This document shows, piece by piece, positions 8,431-16,444 of a stretch of DNA of 17,387 nucleotides; position 1 is the first letter of the stretch; every line of letters begins with the position of its first letter. The translations under genes were made by a program, and so were the position numbers. Under the pieces are notes generated by a model. It had not been told where the DNA came from and made no database searches. It saw only the letters and a list, made by a program, of their open reading frames with translations. This DNA comes from Desulfoprunum sp. (GTDB lineage: Bacteria; Desulfobacterota; Desulfobulbia; Desulfobulbales; Desulfocapsaceae), in the NCBI GenBank assembly GCA_030696435.1, contig JAUYSF010000147.1, positions 1 to 17,387 on the forward strand. Reading direction: 5' to 3'.

Positions 8431-10707
8431 TTAAAACTGATGGAGACGGAATCTGCTGAATCGGACCTTGTTGCTGGGAGGGATACCGCCCTTGCGCCAA
8501 TGCTTGGCTGCCAGGCGGAGAAATACCTCATCAGCCATATTATGGACCAGGGCTGAACCGGAGCAAACCCATTCCGCATTGTATTTATCCTTATAATACG
8601 AGTTGAACACCGTGCCGTGCCGGGTCAGGCGCAGGGTCCCGCTGAGATTGTCCTGTGTTCCGTCGCCAACGTTAGGTCCGTATTTGTTATACATATTACC
8701 TGAATCCGACTGCCACTCTGTGTCTATCCGGGTGAGATTATGGCTGTTGTTCCAGCCGATCCGAAAGCCATTGTCTTCGTCCCGTTCACTGCTGGCATAG
8801 GGCGGTGCACCATGGACATCAAAAGTCAGGTTGACGTTTCTGCTGTTCAGATCATCGTTTTGCGGATGATGGTAGCCGGGATCGATGGTAATGGCCGCCA
8901 GCTCAAAGGTGGTTGCCTGTTGCGGCGATTCGACATAAAAATCTACCTGGGCATCAAAATCGCCGTGCACAGGAATGCGGCTGACTGCTGCCGCTCCGGA
9001 ATATTCTCCGCCTTCAGCAATGGCGATAGTCAGTCCGTCATTCTGGCTGAGCACGGTATCACGGTTGCAATGGGAATACCCGCAGGTCCACAGATCCAGG
9101 TCGATGACATTTCCGCTGAAATCATCCGCCATCACCAGAGCGGGAGGCGTAACAAGCTGAACCGTGCGATCAACACCGCGCATGACCAGTCCCCGCAATC
9201 CCTCCTGTCCGCCGATTTCCCGATACTCAAAAGGAGACAATGAAAAACCCTTGCATGTCAGCAGAAAGGTGCAGCCATTCGCCCGGATCTGTTCCAGATC
9301 CACTGTATTGATATCCTCCAGGCTGAGGTAGAAACTCTTTATCCCTGCCCGCCCGGCAGTTTCCATAGCATTCTGGATCGTTTCACCGGCTGAGAGTATA
9401 TAGGCAAAAGGTGTTTCGGTCGGGCTCTCCCGGCAGTAGAGACAAACCTGTTTGTCGCCGATGAGGGTTACGTGCTCTTCCAGGCCGAAGGATTTGAGCA
9501 TCTCCAGAATTTTTCCGACCAGCAACGCACGTCGTGCTGGATCTGCACTTTCCGTGACGAGCAGCATGATCTCCGTCCGCCTGCCGAAAACCTGCAACAC
9601 CTCCTGCAACCGGGGCTGGATAAGGCCGGCAGATTTCCAGGGAGTATCGCTACCGAATCTGCCATCTGTCTGATTATTCTGATCCAGTATCACGGATCGG
9701 AAGGTTGCGCCGGCATTGATTCTAGCACATTCCTTGGCCGTGTGGTCGCTGATGGGAAAGGGGGAGTTCTCAGAATCGGTTATCCGGTTATCAGGGGCAC
9801 AGATTAGTATGCCGTCTGCTGAGAGCTGCACAGCAGCAACGATTCCGGCGGCACCCGCGCCGAGTGCCGCCCAATAGCCCGCCATGGTGTCGGCCGGGGC
9901 GGCATGTGGGTTGCCGTGTAATCCATAGACCGGCAGATTTTTCTCTCTCATCACTCTCCTCTCGTATTGACGCTCGAAGTGGATATTGAAATGTTCACCG
10001 CCCCGGACCGTTAGACCTTGATGCTCGGTGTAAGGACCATAGGAAATAGAATGCGGCCTGTCGTATTCCTGAAGAATCACCGTGACCAGCGAGGCCAGTT
10101 CATCAATCAGCGTTGGATGGGGCAGCGGTTCGACACAGGGCTGATGCTCCCAGCAGATGAGGTAGTCTTCAGTAGAGACAAAGTATAGACCATCCAGCCC
10201 CATGGCCTTCTGCTGAACGGAATTGAGCATTTCCGTCACGACAGTCTTGAAGTATTCAGGCGAATCGGCCGCTCTGCGAGTGCCGACCAGCACTCTGGAA
10301 CGACCGATATACCAGTCTGCCGGTTGATTGAGGAGATAGTAGGGACGGTTCGGCTGGGGGCTGCCAATCAGTAATTCCGGAAAACCCGATTTCGATCTGG
10401 CGCCGTCAAATACCGCAGAATGGAGAAGCCCGTATGCCCGACCTCCGCATGTCTTGAAGGTCTGTTTATAGTCTGCCTGTGAGGCATAAAAGACCAGGGC
10501 TATCTCATCCGGGATACACTCTGGTTTGTTGGGAGGCAGTACTGTCGGCAGGTAAGCGGTAAGTCCGGCTGGGGCTTGATGCTGGGCTGTGATGGGAATA
10601 AAGACATTTCCCAGCTTTTGGAAGAACTGATCCTTGGCAAGATCGGTGATTGCATAGCCTCTCCAGACCCGCACCGAATCAGGTGCAACAGAGATCACCC
10701 TTTCCAT
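8431..10707 (-). CDS. catalytically dead GDPD-like domain fused to a concanavalin-like jelly roll
   Basis: This 758-aa protein has three parts. Residues 1-255 are unrecognised alpha/beta sequence. Residues about 258-515 follow the glycerophosphodiester phosphodiesterase pattern (VYGLHGNPHAAPADT; GAGAAGIVAAVQLSADG; SDHTAKECARINAG; IQPRLQEVLQVFG), but the metal and catalytic residues are gone. The HRG motif reads L263-H264-G265, PENT reads PADT, the ELD motif reads V290-A291-A292, and the HD after the next strand is replaced at A304-P305. So it should be a pseudoenzyme, perhaps a binding domain for a phosphodiester or sugar phosphate. Residues about 525-758 (starting ADDFSGNVIDLDLW) look like a concanavalin/LamG-type beta jelly roll that often binds glycans. 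There is no signal peptide. A GGAG site lies 8 nt before the ATG. It is the first gene of the five-gene run, preceded by 528 nt without a gene. Role unknown; a ligand sensor is plausible. Confidence 0.7.
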   Translation of the reverse strand: MERVISVAPDSVRVWRGYAITDLAKDQFFQKLGNVFIPITAQHQAPAGLTAYLPTVLPPNKPECIPDEIALVFYASQADYKQTFKTCGGRAYGLLHSAVFDGARSKSGFPELLIGSPQPNRPYYLLNQPADWYIGRSRVLVGTRRAADSPEYFKTVVTEMLNSVQQKAMGLDGLYFVSTEDYLICWEHQPCVEPLPHPTLIDELASLVTVILQEYDRPHSISYGPYTEHQGLTVRGGEHFNIHFERQYERRVMREKNLPVYGLHGNPHAAPADTMAGYWAALGAGAAGIVAAVQLSADGILICAPDNRITDSENSPFPISDHTAKECARINAGATFRSVILDQNNQTDGRFGSDTPWKSAGLIQPRLQEVLQVFGRRTEIMLLVTESADPARRALLVGKILEMLKSFGLEEHVTLIGDKQVCLYCRESPTETPFAYILSAGETIQNAMETAGRAGIKSFYLSLEDINTVDLEQIRANGCTFLLTCKGFSLSPFEYREIGGQEGLRGLVMRGVDRTVQLVTPPALVMADDFSGNVIDLDLWTCGYSHCNRDTVLSQNDGLTIAIAEGGEYSGAAAVSRIPVHGDFDAQVDFYVESPQQATTFELAAITIDPGYHHPQNDDLNSRNVNLTFDVHGAPPYASSERDEDNGFRIGWNNSHNLTRIDTEWQSDSGNMYNKYGPNVGDGTQDNLSGTLRLTRHGTVFNSYYKDKYNAEWVCSGSALVHNMADEVFLRLAAKHWRKGGIPPSNKVRFSRFRLHQF

Positions 10708-10905
10708 ATCTTTTTCTCCGGTTACAAAAGCTTTAACGTAACAGACGGATCACAAGAATTCACTTTTCGGGGGTGGTGCAAACAGCAGAAATCAGTGGAC
10801 GGCAGGTGGAATGAAACAGGCGCGTTGAATGCCAATGCCAAATCAAGCGTTAACCTTGTCAGCTACGCTGCGCATCTCGCTCCTTGATATTCCACTTTCT
10901 GTCTC

Positions 10906-10933
10906 ATACTATCACAAAAAATCTTTAGCTCAA
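10906..10933 (-). promoter_or_regulatory. candidate sigma-70 promoter for the five-gene run
   Basis: On the minus strand TTGAGC (10928-10933) and TAGTAT (10906-10911) are separated by 16 nt. Each matches four of six consensus bases. This would leave a leader of about 190 nt before the ATG at 10707. It is a weak match and only a candidate. Confidence 0.25.
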
Positions 10934-11130
10934 AGGCGCTTCGCTCACATTTTGGTCAGGGTTGATTTTCATGGCAGCGCTCAACTGGGCAATCCGTCGG
11001 CTCTGCTTTGTATCTTTGCTGATTATCCCTGTTTTGCATGCGGGTTGGTGGATAAAAAAGAGTATTCAGTTCAAATCAATAACAAAGCTCGATTTTTTAG
11101 CGCTCTTCTGGCTTGCAATAACTTAGAGTC

Positions 11131-11136
11131 TATACT
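11131..11136 (+). promoter_or_regulatory. candidate -10 box for the lipoprotein gene
   Basis: TATACT lies about 100 nt before the ATG at 11236 in AT-rich DNA. A poor -35 (TGGCTT) sits 16 nt upstream of it. Treat as a guess. Confidence 0.25.
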
Positions 11137-11235
11137 AAAAAATTGTAATTGAGGCATATTAAGAAGACCAAGGCTTTATGGAGAAACAGCAGCAATTATT
11201 CATGAACAATTGATATTGTTTCAAATTACAGAAAA

Positions 11236-12801
11236 ATGACTCACTACACCCTCCTTTTTCAACTCATAGTACTCATACTGCTGCCAGGTTGCACTTATCT
11301 GCATGAAGCCGGCAAACAGGCCAACTACGCCGCTCAACTTAGAAAAGACCCGAAATTGCGCATCTCAAAACACCTGGTCGATACCGAAAAGTTCTTCGTT
11401 TATGGGAAAATCACGGGGGATACCAAAATAGGTGAGATGCCAATGGCCGTAGTCGCCCTGTCCGACACTTTTCAACAGAACGAAATCGTCGACATCAACC
11501 ACTTTTCGCGCATTGATTCCTACTATGGTCTGAATTTGCCAGTGGGGAACTATCGCCTGCTGGTGGTCAGTGATCTGGACCTCAACGGATTCTTTGACGA
11601 AACAGAGGTGATCGGCAGCAGACAGCTCTTACTCAGCGAAAAGGTGACACCGGGCAAAGTGCTGGGCGAATTCGACCTGGAGGTCAACAAACCGAGAACC
11701 TATAGCGGTGCCCCCTTCCCTCTTCAAACCCCGCCCGCTGAGCGATTGACCGAATCCCTGTTTTATCCGAAGGGATCCATCCGTTCCCTTGACGACCCGA
11801 TCTTCTCCCCGCAGATGGCCAGACTGGGCATGTATGAGTCGGCTGCCTTTCTTGAGGTTGCTCCCATGATGTTCTATGCCCTTGGAGAGGCCGTCGGCTG
11901 CAAGATCCCGGTCATCTTCGTGCATGGCATCGATGGCTCACCCCGGGAGTTCAAAGAGATCGTCGAGCATCTGGACCGACGCTTCTATAATCCATTGTTT
12001 TTCTATTATCCCTCGGGAAATGATCTCGGTCAGCTGAGTGAATTCTTCTACAACATTTTCTTGTCCGGAAAGGTGATCCCGCTTGACCGTACACCGACGG
12101 TCATCGTTGCCCACAGCATGGGAGGACTTATCGTCCGGGACGCCATGAACCGCTGCAAGGGGGAGAAGAAAGGCGCCATGGTGCAGCGGATCATTACCAT
12201 TGCCTCACCCATGGGAGGACACCCCAGTGCCCGAATCGGCGAGAATGCCCCTCTCGTACTCCCTGCGTGGCGCGATATCAACCCGGACAGCACGTTCATC
12301 CATTGCCTCTATCGCAGGCCGTTGCCTGAGAGTGTTGGTTATCACCTGTTCTATGCCTACGGCAACGACAGCTCAGTGAAGATAGGAGAAAACAGCGACG
12401 GGGTGGTGCCGATGTCGAGCCAGCTGGCGCCTCAGGCCCAGAACGAAGCCGCGAGACAGTACGGTATCAACGATACCCACATAGGTATCCTGAAGAATCC
12501 GGATCTCATCAGCCAGCTCCTGAATATCATCTACGAGGTGAAACCGCCCTATTCGAAGCGCCTTGTCGAGGAATGCAACAGGGGTGGTTTCAATGTAGAG
12601 CTGAGTGAGGACTATTCGCGGATGGAGAAGCACTTTATCCGGCATTATGCCTTTGTTTTCGAGGCCCTTGTTTCGGGCAAGGTGGCACCGGAAAACCCGC
12701 CACTGGAACATTTCGTCAAGGCCTGCCGGGGAGAGGTACCGGCGACGACTCCGGCAGAAACGGCCTGGATCAAGTACCGCAAAGAGCACAGGGAAAAATA
12801 G
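11236..12801 (+). CDS. alpha/beta-hydrolase (esterase/lipase-like) lipoprotein with EF-hand-like loop
   Basis: This 521-aa protein begins with a hydrophobic stretch ending in the lipobox LPGC, so Cys19 should be lipidated and the enzyme anchored to a membrane outside the cytoplasm. Residues about 50-150 look like a beta-sandwich. They include an EF-hand-type loop (Asp113, Asp115, Asn117, Gly118, Asp121, Glu124 at positions 1, 3, 5, 6, 9, 12), so Ca2+ binding is possible. From about 223 comes the hydrolase core: IPVIFVHGIDGSP (oxyanion region), nucleophile elbow AHSMGG with Ser294, acid Asp388 in NSDGVVP and base His415 in DTHIG. The triad is therefore intact. The GHSMG/AHSMG and HG-x-x-G pattern resembles PGAP1-like and lipase-class hydrolases acting on esters or lipids. 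No clear Shine-Dalgarno precedes the ATG, and an in-frame TGA at 11203-11205 rules out an extension to a further upstream ATG. The substrate is unknown. It is divergent from the caspase module and probably independent. Confidence 0.85.
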   Translation: MTHYTLLFQLIVLILLPGCTYLHEAGKQANYAAQLRKDPKLRISKHLVDTEKFFVYGKITGDTKIGEMPMAVVALSDTFQQNEIVDINHFSRIDSYYGLNLPVGNYRLLVVSDLDLNGFFDETEVIGSRQLLLSEKVTPGKVLGEFDLEVNKPRTYSGAPFPLQTPPAERLTESLFYPKGSIRSLDDPIFSPQMARLGMYESAAFLEVAPMMFYALGEAVGCKIPVIFVHGIDGSPREFKEIVEHLDRRFYNPLFFYYPSGNDLGQLSEFFYNIFLSGKVIPLDRTPTVIVAHSMGGLIVRDAMNRCKGEKKGAMVQRIITIASPMGGHPSARIGENAPLVLPAWRDINPDSTFIHCLYRRPLPESVGYHLFYAYGNDSSVKIGENSDGVVPMSSQLAPQAQNEAARQYGINDTHIGILKNPDLISQLLNIIYEVKPPYSKRLVEECNRGGFNVELSEDYSRMEKHFIRHYAFVFEALVSGKVAPENPPLEHFVKACRGEVPATTPAETAWIKYRKEHREK

Positions 12802-12860
12802 ATAATTGCTTCCTCCTTTCCCACGAACAGCAAGCATGATCCTTTAATGATCTGCCCAGT

Positions 12861-13205
12861 CTATTGGTTTTGTGAGAAAAAATCTGGGAAAAGCAGTTTT
12901 GCAAACTTGGCCGAAAAATAGACAGGATATTTGAGCACATCTTTTCCGGCCATGGCCAGGCCGAAAATACCAAGTCCCCAACTGAAACCATAGAACAGCA
13001 AACTGTTCACCACGCCGGTTATTATATCCTTGTTAAGCCAGGCGATAATCATGGTGATCAGCGGCACCCCATAGCCAATGACGAATGAAAGAGCCAGGAT
13101 AAAGAGCCCGGTCCTCGTCTTGAGGGGCAGGCTTGAGAACGGTTCCCTGTCAAGTTTTTTGGCGTCTTCCCGGTTTACCCAGTTAATAGCCTTGTTTTTG
13201 AACAT
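12861..13205 (-). CDS. small two-helix membrane protein, unrecognised
   Basis: The chosen start gives 114 aa. A basic, hydrophilic N-terminus (MFKNKAINWVNREDAKKLDREP) is followed by two hydrophobic segments (about TGLFILALSFVIGYGVPLITMIIAW and VVNSLLFYGFSWGLGIFGLAMAG) joined by a short NKDIITG turn, then an aromatic tail. This is consistent with a two-pass inner-membrane protein. A longer start at 13280 would add 25 mostly polar residues and sits only 18 nt from the preceding gene, but neither start has a strong ribosome site. The gene lies downstream of the deacetylase-methyltransferase on the same strand and may be cotranscribed. It converges with the lipoprotein gene, whose stop is 59 nt away. 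I do not recognise the family. A real gene is likely from the clear helix pattern. Confidence 0.6.
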   Translation of the reverse strand: MFKNKAINWVNREDAKKLDREPFSSLPLKTRTGLFILALSFVIGYGVPLITMIIAWLNKDIITGVVNSLLFYGFSWGLGIFGLAMAGKDVLKYPVYFSAKFAKLLFPDFFSQNQ

Positions 13206-13298
13206 ACGCGAAAGTTTCCCTTTTTTTATGTGAGCCGTACTGAGAAAAAAACAGGTCCTCGCTTGCCTTCTCGTTCTCATCTTGATTTGGAAATGGAA

Positions 13299-14777
13299 TT
13301 ATCTGCTCAACTCTGCCGGGGGCGTGGGAGAAGTGGCAACCCGCTTGCGGGCCACAACCTCCAGCAGCATCCCACCAGAGATGATGCTTTTAAGGAGATG
13401 GGCAGTGATGGACACGGGTTCGAAGCCCGCTTCATTCAGCATGACCTGGAACTGGTGGCGGCTACGGGCCTTGAGCCATATTCCCTGGCGCATGGCATTG
13501 CCGATCTGGGTAAACAGGCGGAACAGCGATTTTCTGGCCGTTATGAAGTAGATCACTCCACCGGGAGGTACGTGAGAGGCCAGTCGCACAAGCAATGCCG
13601 GAAGGTCCTCCAGATATTCAAGCGCTGAAAAAGCACAAACGACATCGTAGGGACCGTTCAGTTCCGCTGTTTCACCATTGCCCACCTGCAGTTTCACATT
13701 GTCGATGCCCTCGGCGCGACACTTACCTTCCAGGATCCTAAGCATATTGGCTGAGATATCCAGGGCTTCGACTTCCTGGCAGTGGCGGGCGATTGTGGTG
13801 GTGAAAATACCAGTTCCCGCACCGATCTCCAGTACACGGTCGGCACCCTCGAATATTTCTGGAATCCGGGACATGAACAGGCTCAATTCGGTGCGCCGGG
13901 AAATAGAAACATTGGAGCAGAACTGCTCCTGGTCGTAGGTCGCCGCCAAGCCATCGTAGAAAAGCTCGGCGGCGTTCGAACCGACGCCCGACGCCCCCTG
14001 CATGATTTCCTTGCCGATGAGCCGGGCCAGGGGCCGTACTTCCAAGCCGCGCTGTCGGAGGCCTTTCAAAATGGTCTGAAACTCCGACAGCAGGTGATCC
14101 ACATTGTCTTTCAGCGGAGCCACGTCGTGCAACAGGATAATATCCCGCGGGCCAACCTTGCCAAGAATTCCAGAAGCCAGATGTTTGATGTGACGATTGC
14201 CCATATCGCCTGCCCGGCAACTGAAATTGACGCAGAACATGCCCGATTCCAGAAGTACACGCCACAGGTAGGCGTTAGTGACCCCCACCGGCGGGCGGAA
14301 GGCTAGGGGAACAATACCGAACTGCTGCAAGACTTTCTGGGCCGATTCCACCTCCCGTCTGAGGGTTCGTCGGCCCTTGAGCATCAAGGTGGGAAAATGA
14401 CTGTAGGAATGATTACCGAGTGTGTGGCCTCTGGCAAGGATCAAACGCACCAAATCAGGGTAGCGTTCCGCCTTCTCACCCGTGACAAAAAAGGTCGCCT
14501 TGACCTCATATTGATCGAGCACATCCAGAAGATAGGGCGTAACGAGCGGATCGGGCCCGTCATCGAAAGTGAGGGCGACGCCTGACTCACCCTTTCGTCC
14601 GCGACTGATAATCGGAAGGTAGTAGCTGAGTCCGGGGATGAGGGCTGCCAGAAAGTTGATCAAAGGGAGCAAAGCTAACGGAATCAAGGCCATCCATGGT
14701 TCGATGAACCAGAAAAGCAGACAGAATTGCAATGCGCTCAAGGCGACAAAATGGTAGGGTGCGAGCGGGAAAATCAT
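13299..14777 (-). CDS. membrane-anchored polysaccharide deacetylase fused to SAM-dependent methyltransferase
   Basis: This 492-aa protein joins two enzymes. Residues 1-50 hold two hydrophobic segments that should anchor it. Residues about 65-250 are a NodB/CE4 polysaccharide deacetylase: ALTFDDGPD (Asp72/Asp73), the metal motif HSYSH (His123, His127), FRPPVG (Arg161) and ILLHD (His217). All usual CE4 catalytic motifs are present. Residues about 270-480 are a class I methyltransferase with VLEIGAGTGIF (315-325) for SAM binding, EALDIS after the next strand, and a VVCAFSALEYL segment. CE4 enzymes remove N-acetyl groups from glycans such as chitin, peptidoglycan or O-antigen precursors. Here a methylation step on the same substrate, or on a lipid-linked sugar, seems likely but is inference. 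The ATG at 14777 lacks a clear ribosome site. The gene is divergent from a radical SAM gene 180 nt away, and a small membrane protein gene follows it. Confidence 0.88.
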   Translation of the reverse strand: MIFPLAPYHFVALSALQFCLLFWFIEPWMALIPLALLPLINFLAALIPGLSYYLPIISRGRKGESGVALTFDDGPDPLVTPYLLDVLDQYEVKATFFVTGEKAERYPDLVRLILARGHTLGNHSYSHFPTLMLKGRRTLRREVESAQKVLQQFGIVPLAFRPPVGVTNAYLWRVLLESGMFCVNFSCRAGDMGNRHIKHLASGILGKVGPRDIILLHDVAPLKDNVDHLLSEFQTILKGLRQRGLEVRPLARLIGKEIMQGASGVGSNAAELFYDGLAATYDQEQFCSNVSISRRTELSLFMSRIPEIFEGADRVLEIGAGTGIFTTTIARHCQEVEALDISANMLRILEGKCRAEGIDNVKLQVGNGETAELNGPYDVVCAFSALEYLEDLPALLVRLASHVPPGGVIYFITARKSLFRLFTQIGNAMRQGIWLKARSRHQFQVMLNEAGFEPVSITAHLLKSIISGGMLLEVVARKRVATSPTPPAELSR

Positions 14778-14817
14778 TGATCTGGATTAAGAAATGAGCG
14801 TGGGGGGAAATGCGCCC

Positions 14818-14836
14818 GGGAAGGGGGATCCTTCCC
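14818..14836. other. perfect 7-bp hairpin in the divergent spacer
   Basis: GGGAAGG (14818-14824) and CCTTCCC (14830-14836) form a perfect inverted repeat around a 5-nt GGGAT loop. It lies between the divergent deacetylase-methyltransferase and radical SAM genes. No T-run follows on either strand, so it is not a typical terminator. An operator or leader structure is possible. Confidence 0.4.
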
Positions 14837-14946
14837 AGAGCCAGTGACGGAGATTGATGCCATAACTTTGGCGAAATGTCAATTCTGGCGTGCCCTGACA
14901 GAAAGCCCAAATTATAAATTTTTATCTGGACATTACTGGTTGAGCA

Positions 14947-14952
14947 AGGTGG
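14947..14952 (+). promoter_or_regulatory. ribosome binding site fixing the radical SAM start
   Basis: AGGTGG lies 5 nt before the ATG at 14958 (one mismatch to AGGAGG). The open frame continues upstream to a GTG at 14844, but the extra 38 residues carry no recognisable domain, and the family begins near the chosen Met. Confidence 0.6.
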
Positions 14953-14957
14953 AACTT

Positions 14958-16421
14958 ATGGGTTCAAATGCTGTTGAAGGGCAAAAAAAACGTATTGTCC
15001 TGGTTCATCCCCGCGGGTCCAATTGGTTTAAGGGCACAAAAGACGTTATTGCGGCAGCTAACAGGATGATTCCGCATGGCATTCTCTCCATCGCAGCCTG
15101 GCTCGAGAAAGAAGGCTATGAGGTTTTTGTGCATGACTGCCTAGGGCCTCAGGCCTCGGCTGACTTTCAAACCAATATTCAAGAAATACTGAGTTATAAA
15201 TCTGATATTGTTGGATTTTCAGCCACAACATCCTCTTTCCCCGACTCGGCCAATATGGCTGCCGCTGTAAAAAAAGCCGCTCCCACGACCGCTACTGTCT
15301 GTGGTGGCGTCCATTGTTCCGCTTTAGGTCCTTCACTCTTGAGGGATTACCCGGCTTTTGACTACATTGTGATGGGTGAAGGAGAAATAACCCTGGCCGA
15401 ACTGGCTTCTGGTGTTGCCCCCGCAGAGGTCAGAGGACTTGTCTGGCGCAAGGGCGATGAAGTAGTTGAGAATGGTCCGCGTCCGGCGATAGAGGATCTC
15501 GATATTTTGCCATTCCCGGCGTATGAAAAACTCAAGGGCTTTCCTCAAGGCTATAATCTACCACTCTTCAGTTATGCTCATTTCCCCGGCACATCCATGG
15601 TGACCAGTCGTGGTTGTCTGTTTCAGTGTTCCTACTGTGACCGTTCAGTCTTTAAGAAGGGGTTTCGCTATAACTCTGCAGAATATATTTATAGACATTT
15701 TCAATACTTGAATGAACGGTTTGGTGTCCGTCACGTCAACATCTATGATGATTTATTCACGACTGATGAAAAGCGGATCGTAGATTTGTGTGATATGCTC
15801 AGCAAACGTCCGCTTGATATGCAGTTTAACTGCGCTGTACGGGTAGGGTATGCTCCTGATAAGCTTTTGAAAATGCTTAAAAGAGCCGGATGCCTCATGG
15901 TCTCTCTGGGCGTAGAGTCGGCTGACCCGGACATGCTGAAAAAGCATAAAGCGGGCGTGACCGTTGAAAAAGTGCAGGAGACGGTCGCTTCAATCCAGGC
16001 GGCTGGGTTACGCGCTAAGGGGCTCTTTATGATGGGTCTGCCGGGAGAAACCGAGGATTCCATCCGCCGGACCAGCGATTTTGTCCTTTCCCTGGGATTG
16101 GATGACATGAATATGGCCAAGTTTACGCCATTCCCTGGAGCCCCCTTGTGGAAAACCATCCGAGATGAAGGCGCTTTCGAAGAAGATTGGGCACAGATGA
16201 ACTGTCTCAATTTTGTCTTTATCCCCAAAACAATAGGTTCAAAAGAAATTCTGGACCAACTCTATAATGTTCATGTAAAGCGCTTCTACACCAGCAAAGA
16301 TTGGCTCAGCAAGTTTAAAAAACGTATCTGGCAGCACCGCCATTCGATTTGGCATATGGTAAAAAATCTGCCCGACTTTTGGGCCGCCAAACGCCAGTTC
16401 GAACCAAAGAAAAAAGCTTAG
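14958..16421 (+). CDS. B12-binding-type radical SAM protein
   Basis: This 487-aa protein has an N-terminal Rossmann-like domain of the cobalamin-binding radical SAM class (about 10-150; IVGFSATTSSFPD, VCGGVHCSALGP, YIVMGEGE). The core radical SAM motif CxxxCxxC follows (Cys220, Cys224, Cys227 in SRGCLFQCSYCDRS) for the 4Fe-4S cluster that splits SAM. The GVESAD segment and the later GLFMMGLPGETE and AKFTPFPGAP are typical of this class. No clear DxHxxG cobalamin motif is visible, which is common in class B members. Such enzymes methylate or rearrange unactivated carbons in lipids, sugars or cofactors. Neighbours dealing with glycan deacetylation and methylation suggest an envelope or lipid modification, but this is inference. 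The last 50 residues are basic, which may aid membrane contact. Start chosen by the ribosome site. Confidence 0.9.
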   Translation: MGSNAVEGQKKRIVLVHPRGSNWFKGTKDVIAAANRMIPHGILSIAAWLEKEGYEVFVHDCLGPQASADFQTNIQEILSYKSDIVGFSATTSSFPDSANMAAAVKKAAPTTATVCGGVHCSALGPSLLRDYPAFDYIVMGEGEITLAELASGVAPAEVRGLVWRKGDEVVENGPRPAIEDLDILPFPAYEKLKGFPQGYNLPLFSYAHFPGTSMVTSRGCLFQCSYCDRSVFKKGFRYNSAEYIYRHFQYLNERFGVRHVNIYDDLFTTDEKRIVDLCDMLSKRPLDMQFNCAVRVGYAPDKLLKMLKRAGCLMVSLGVESADPDMLKKHKAGVTVEKVQETVASIQAAGLRAKGLFMMGLPGETEDSIRRTSDFVLSLGLDDMNMAKFTPFPGAPLWKTIRDEGAFEEDWAQMNCLNFVFIPKTIGSKEILDQLYNVHVKRFYTSKDWLSKFKKRIWQHRHSIWHMVKNLPDFWAAKRQFEPKKKA

Positions 16422-16444
16422 GGGGCATTACGAAATAACCATTA

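Larger units (their letters stand above)
10708..11235. other. 528-nt divergent intergenic region, AT-rich on the right
   Basis: This space separates the five-gene minus-strand run from the plus-strand lipoprotein gene. The part from about 11040 to 11235 is clearly richer in A and T than the flanking genes. It must hold the promoters of both units, and weak candidates are listed separately. A 107-codon open frame at 10829-11152 (+) has no ribosome site and no recognisable protein features; I do not call it. I see no tRNA, CRISPR repeats or insertion sequence ends here. Confidence 0.5.

Noticed and set aside
7898..8434. Plus-strand open frame of 178 codons
   Set aside because: It lies wholly antisense to the UDG-like gene, which has domain motifs and a ribosome site. 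Its own translation shows no domain.
6785..8500. Longer 571-aa version of the UDG-like protein
   Set aside because: It would overlap the preceding gene by 70 nt and its extra 34 residues are Gln/Pro/Ser-rich without domain features. The start at 8398 has a ribosome site.
10829..11152. Plus-strand open frame of 107 codons between the divergent units
   Set aside because: No ribosome site, Cys- and Ser-rich low-complexity translation without recognisable structure, and it spans a composition change. It is more likely chance or decayed DNA.
13782..14306. Plus-strand open frame of 174 codons
   Set aside because: Antisense to the deacetylase-methyltransferase coding region, without motifs.
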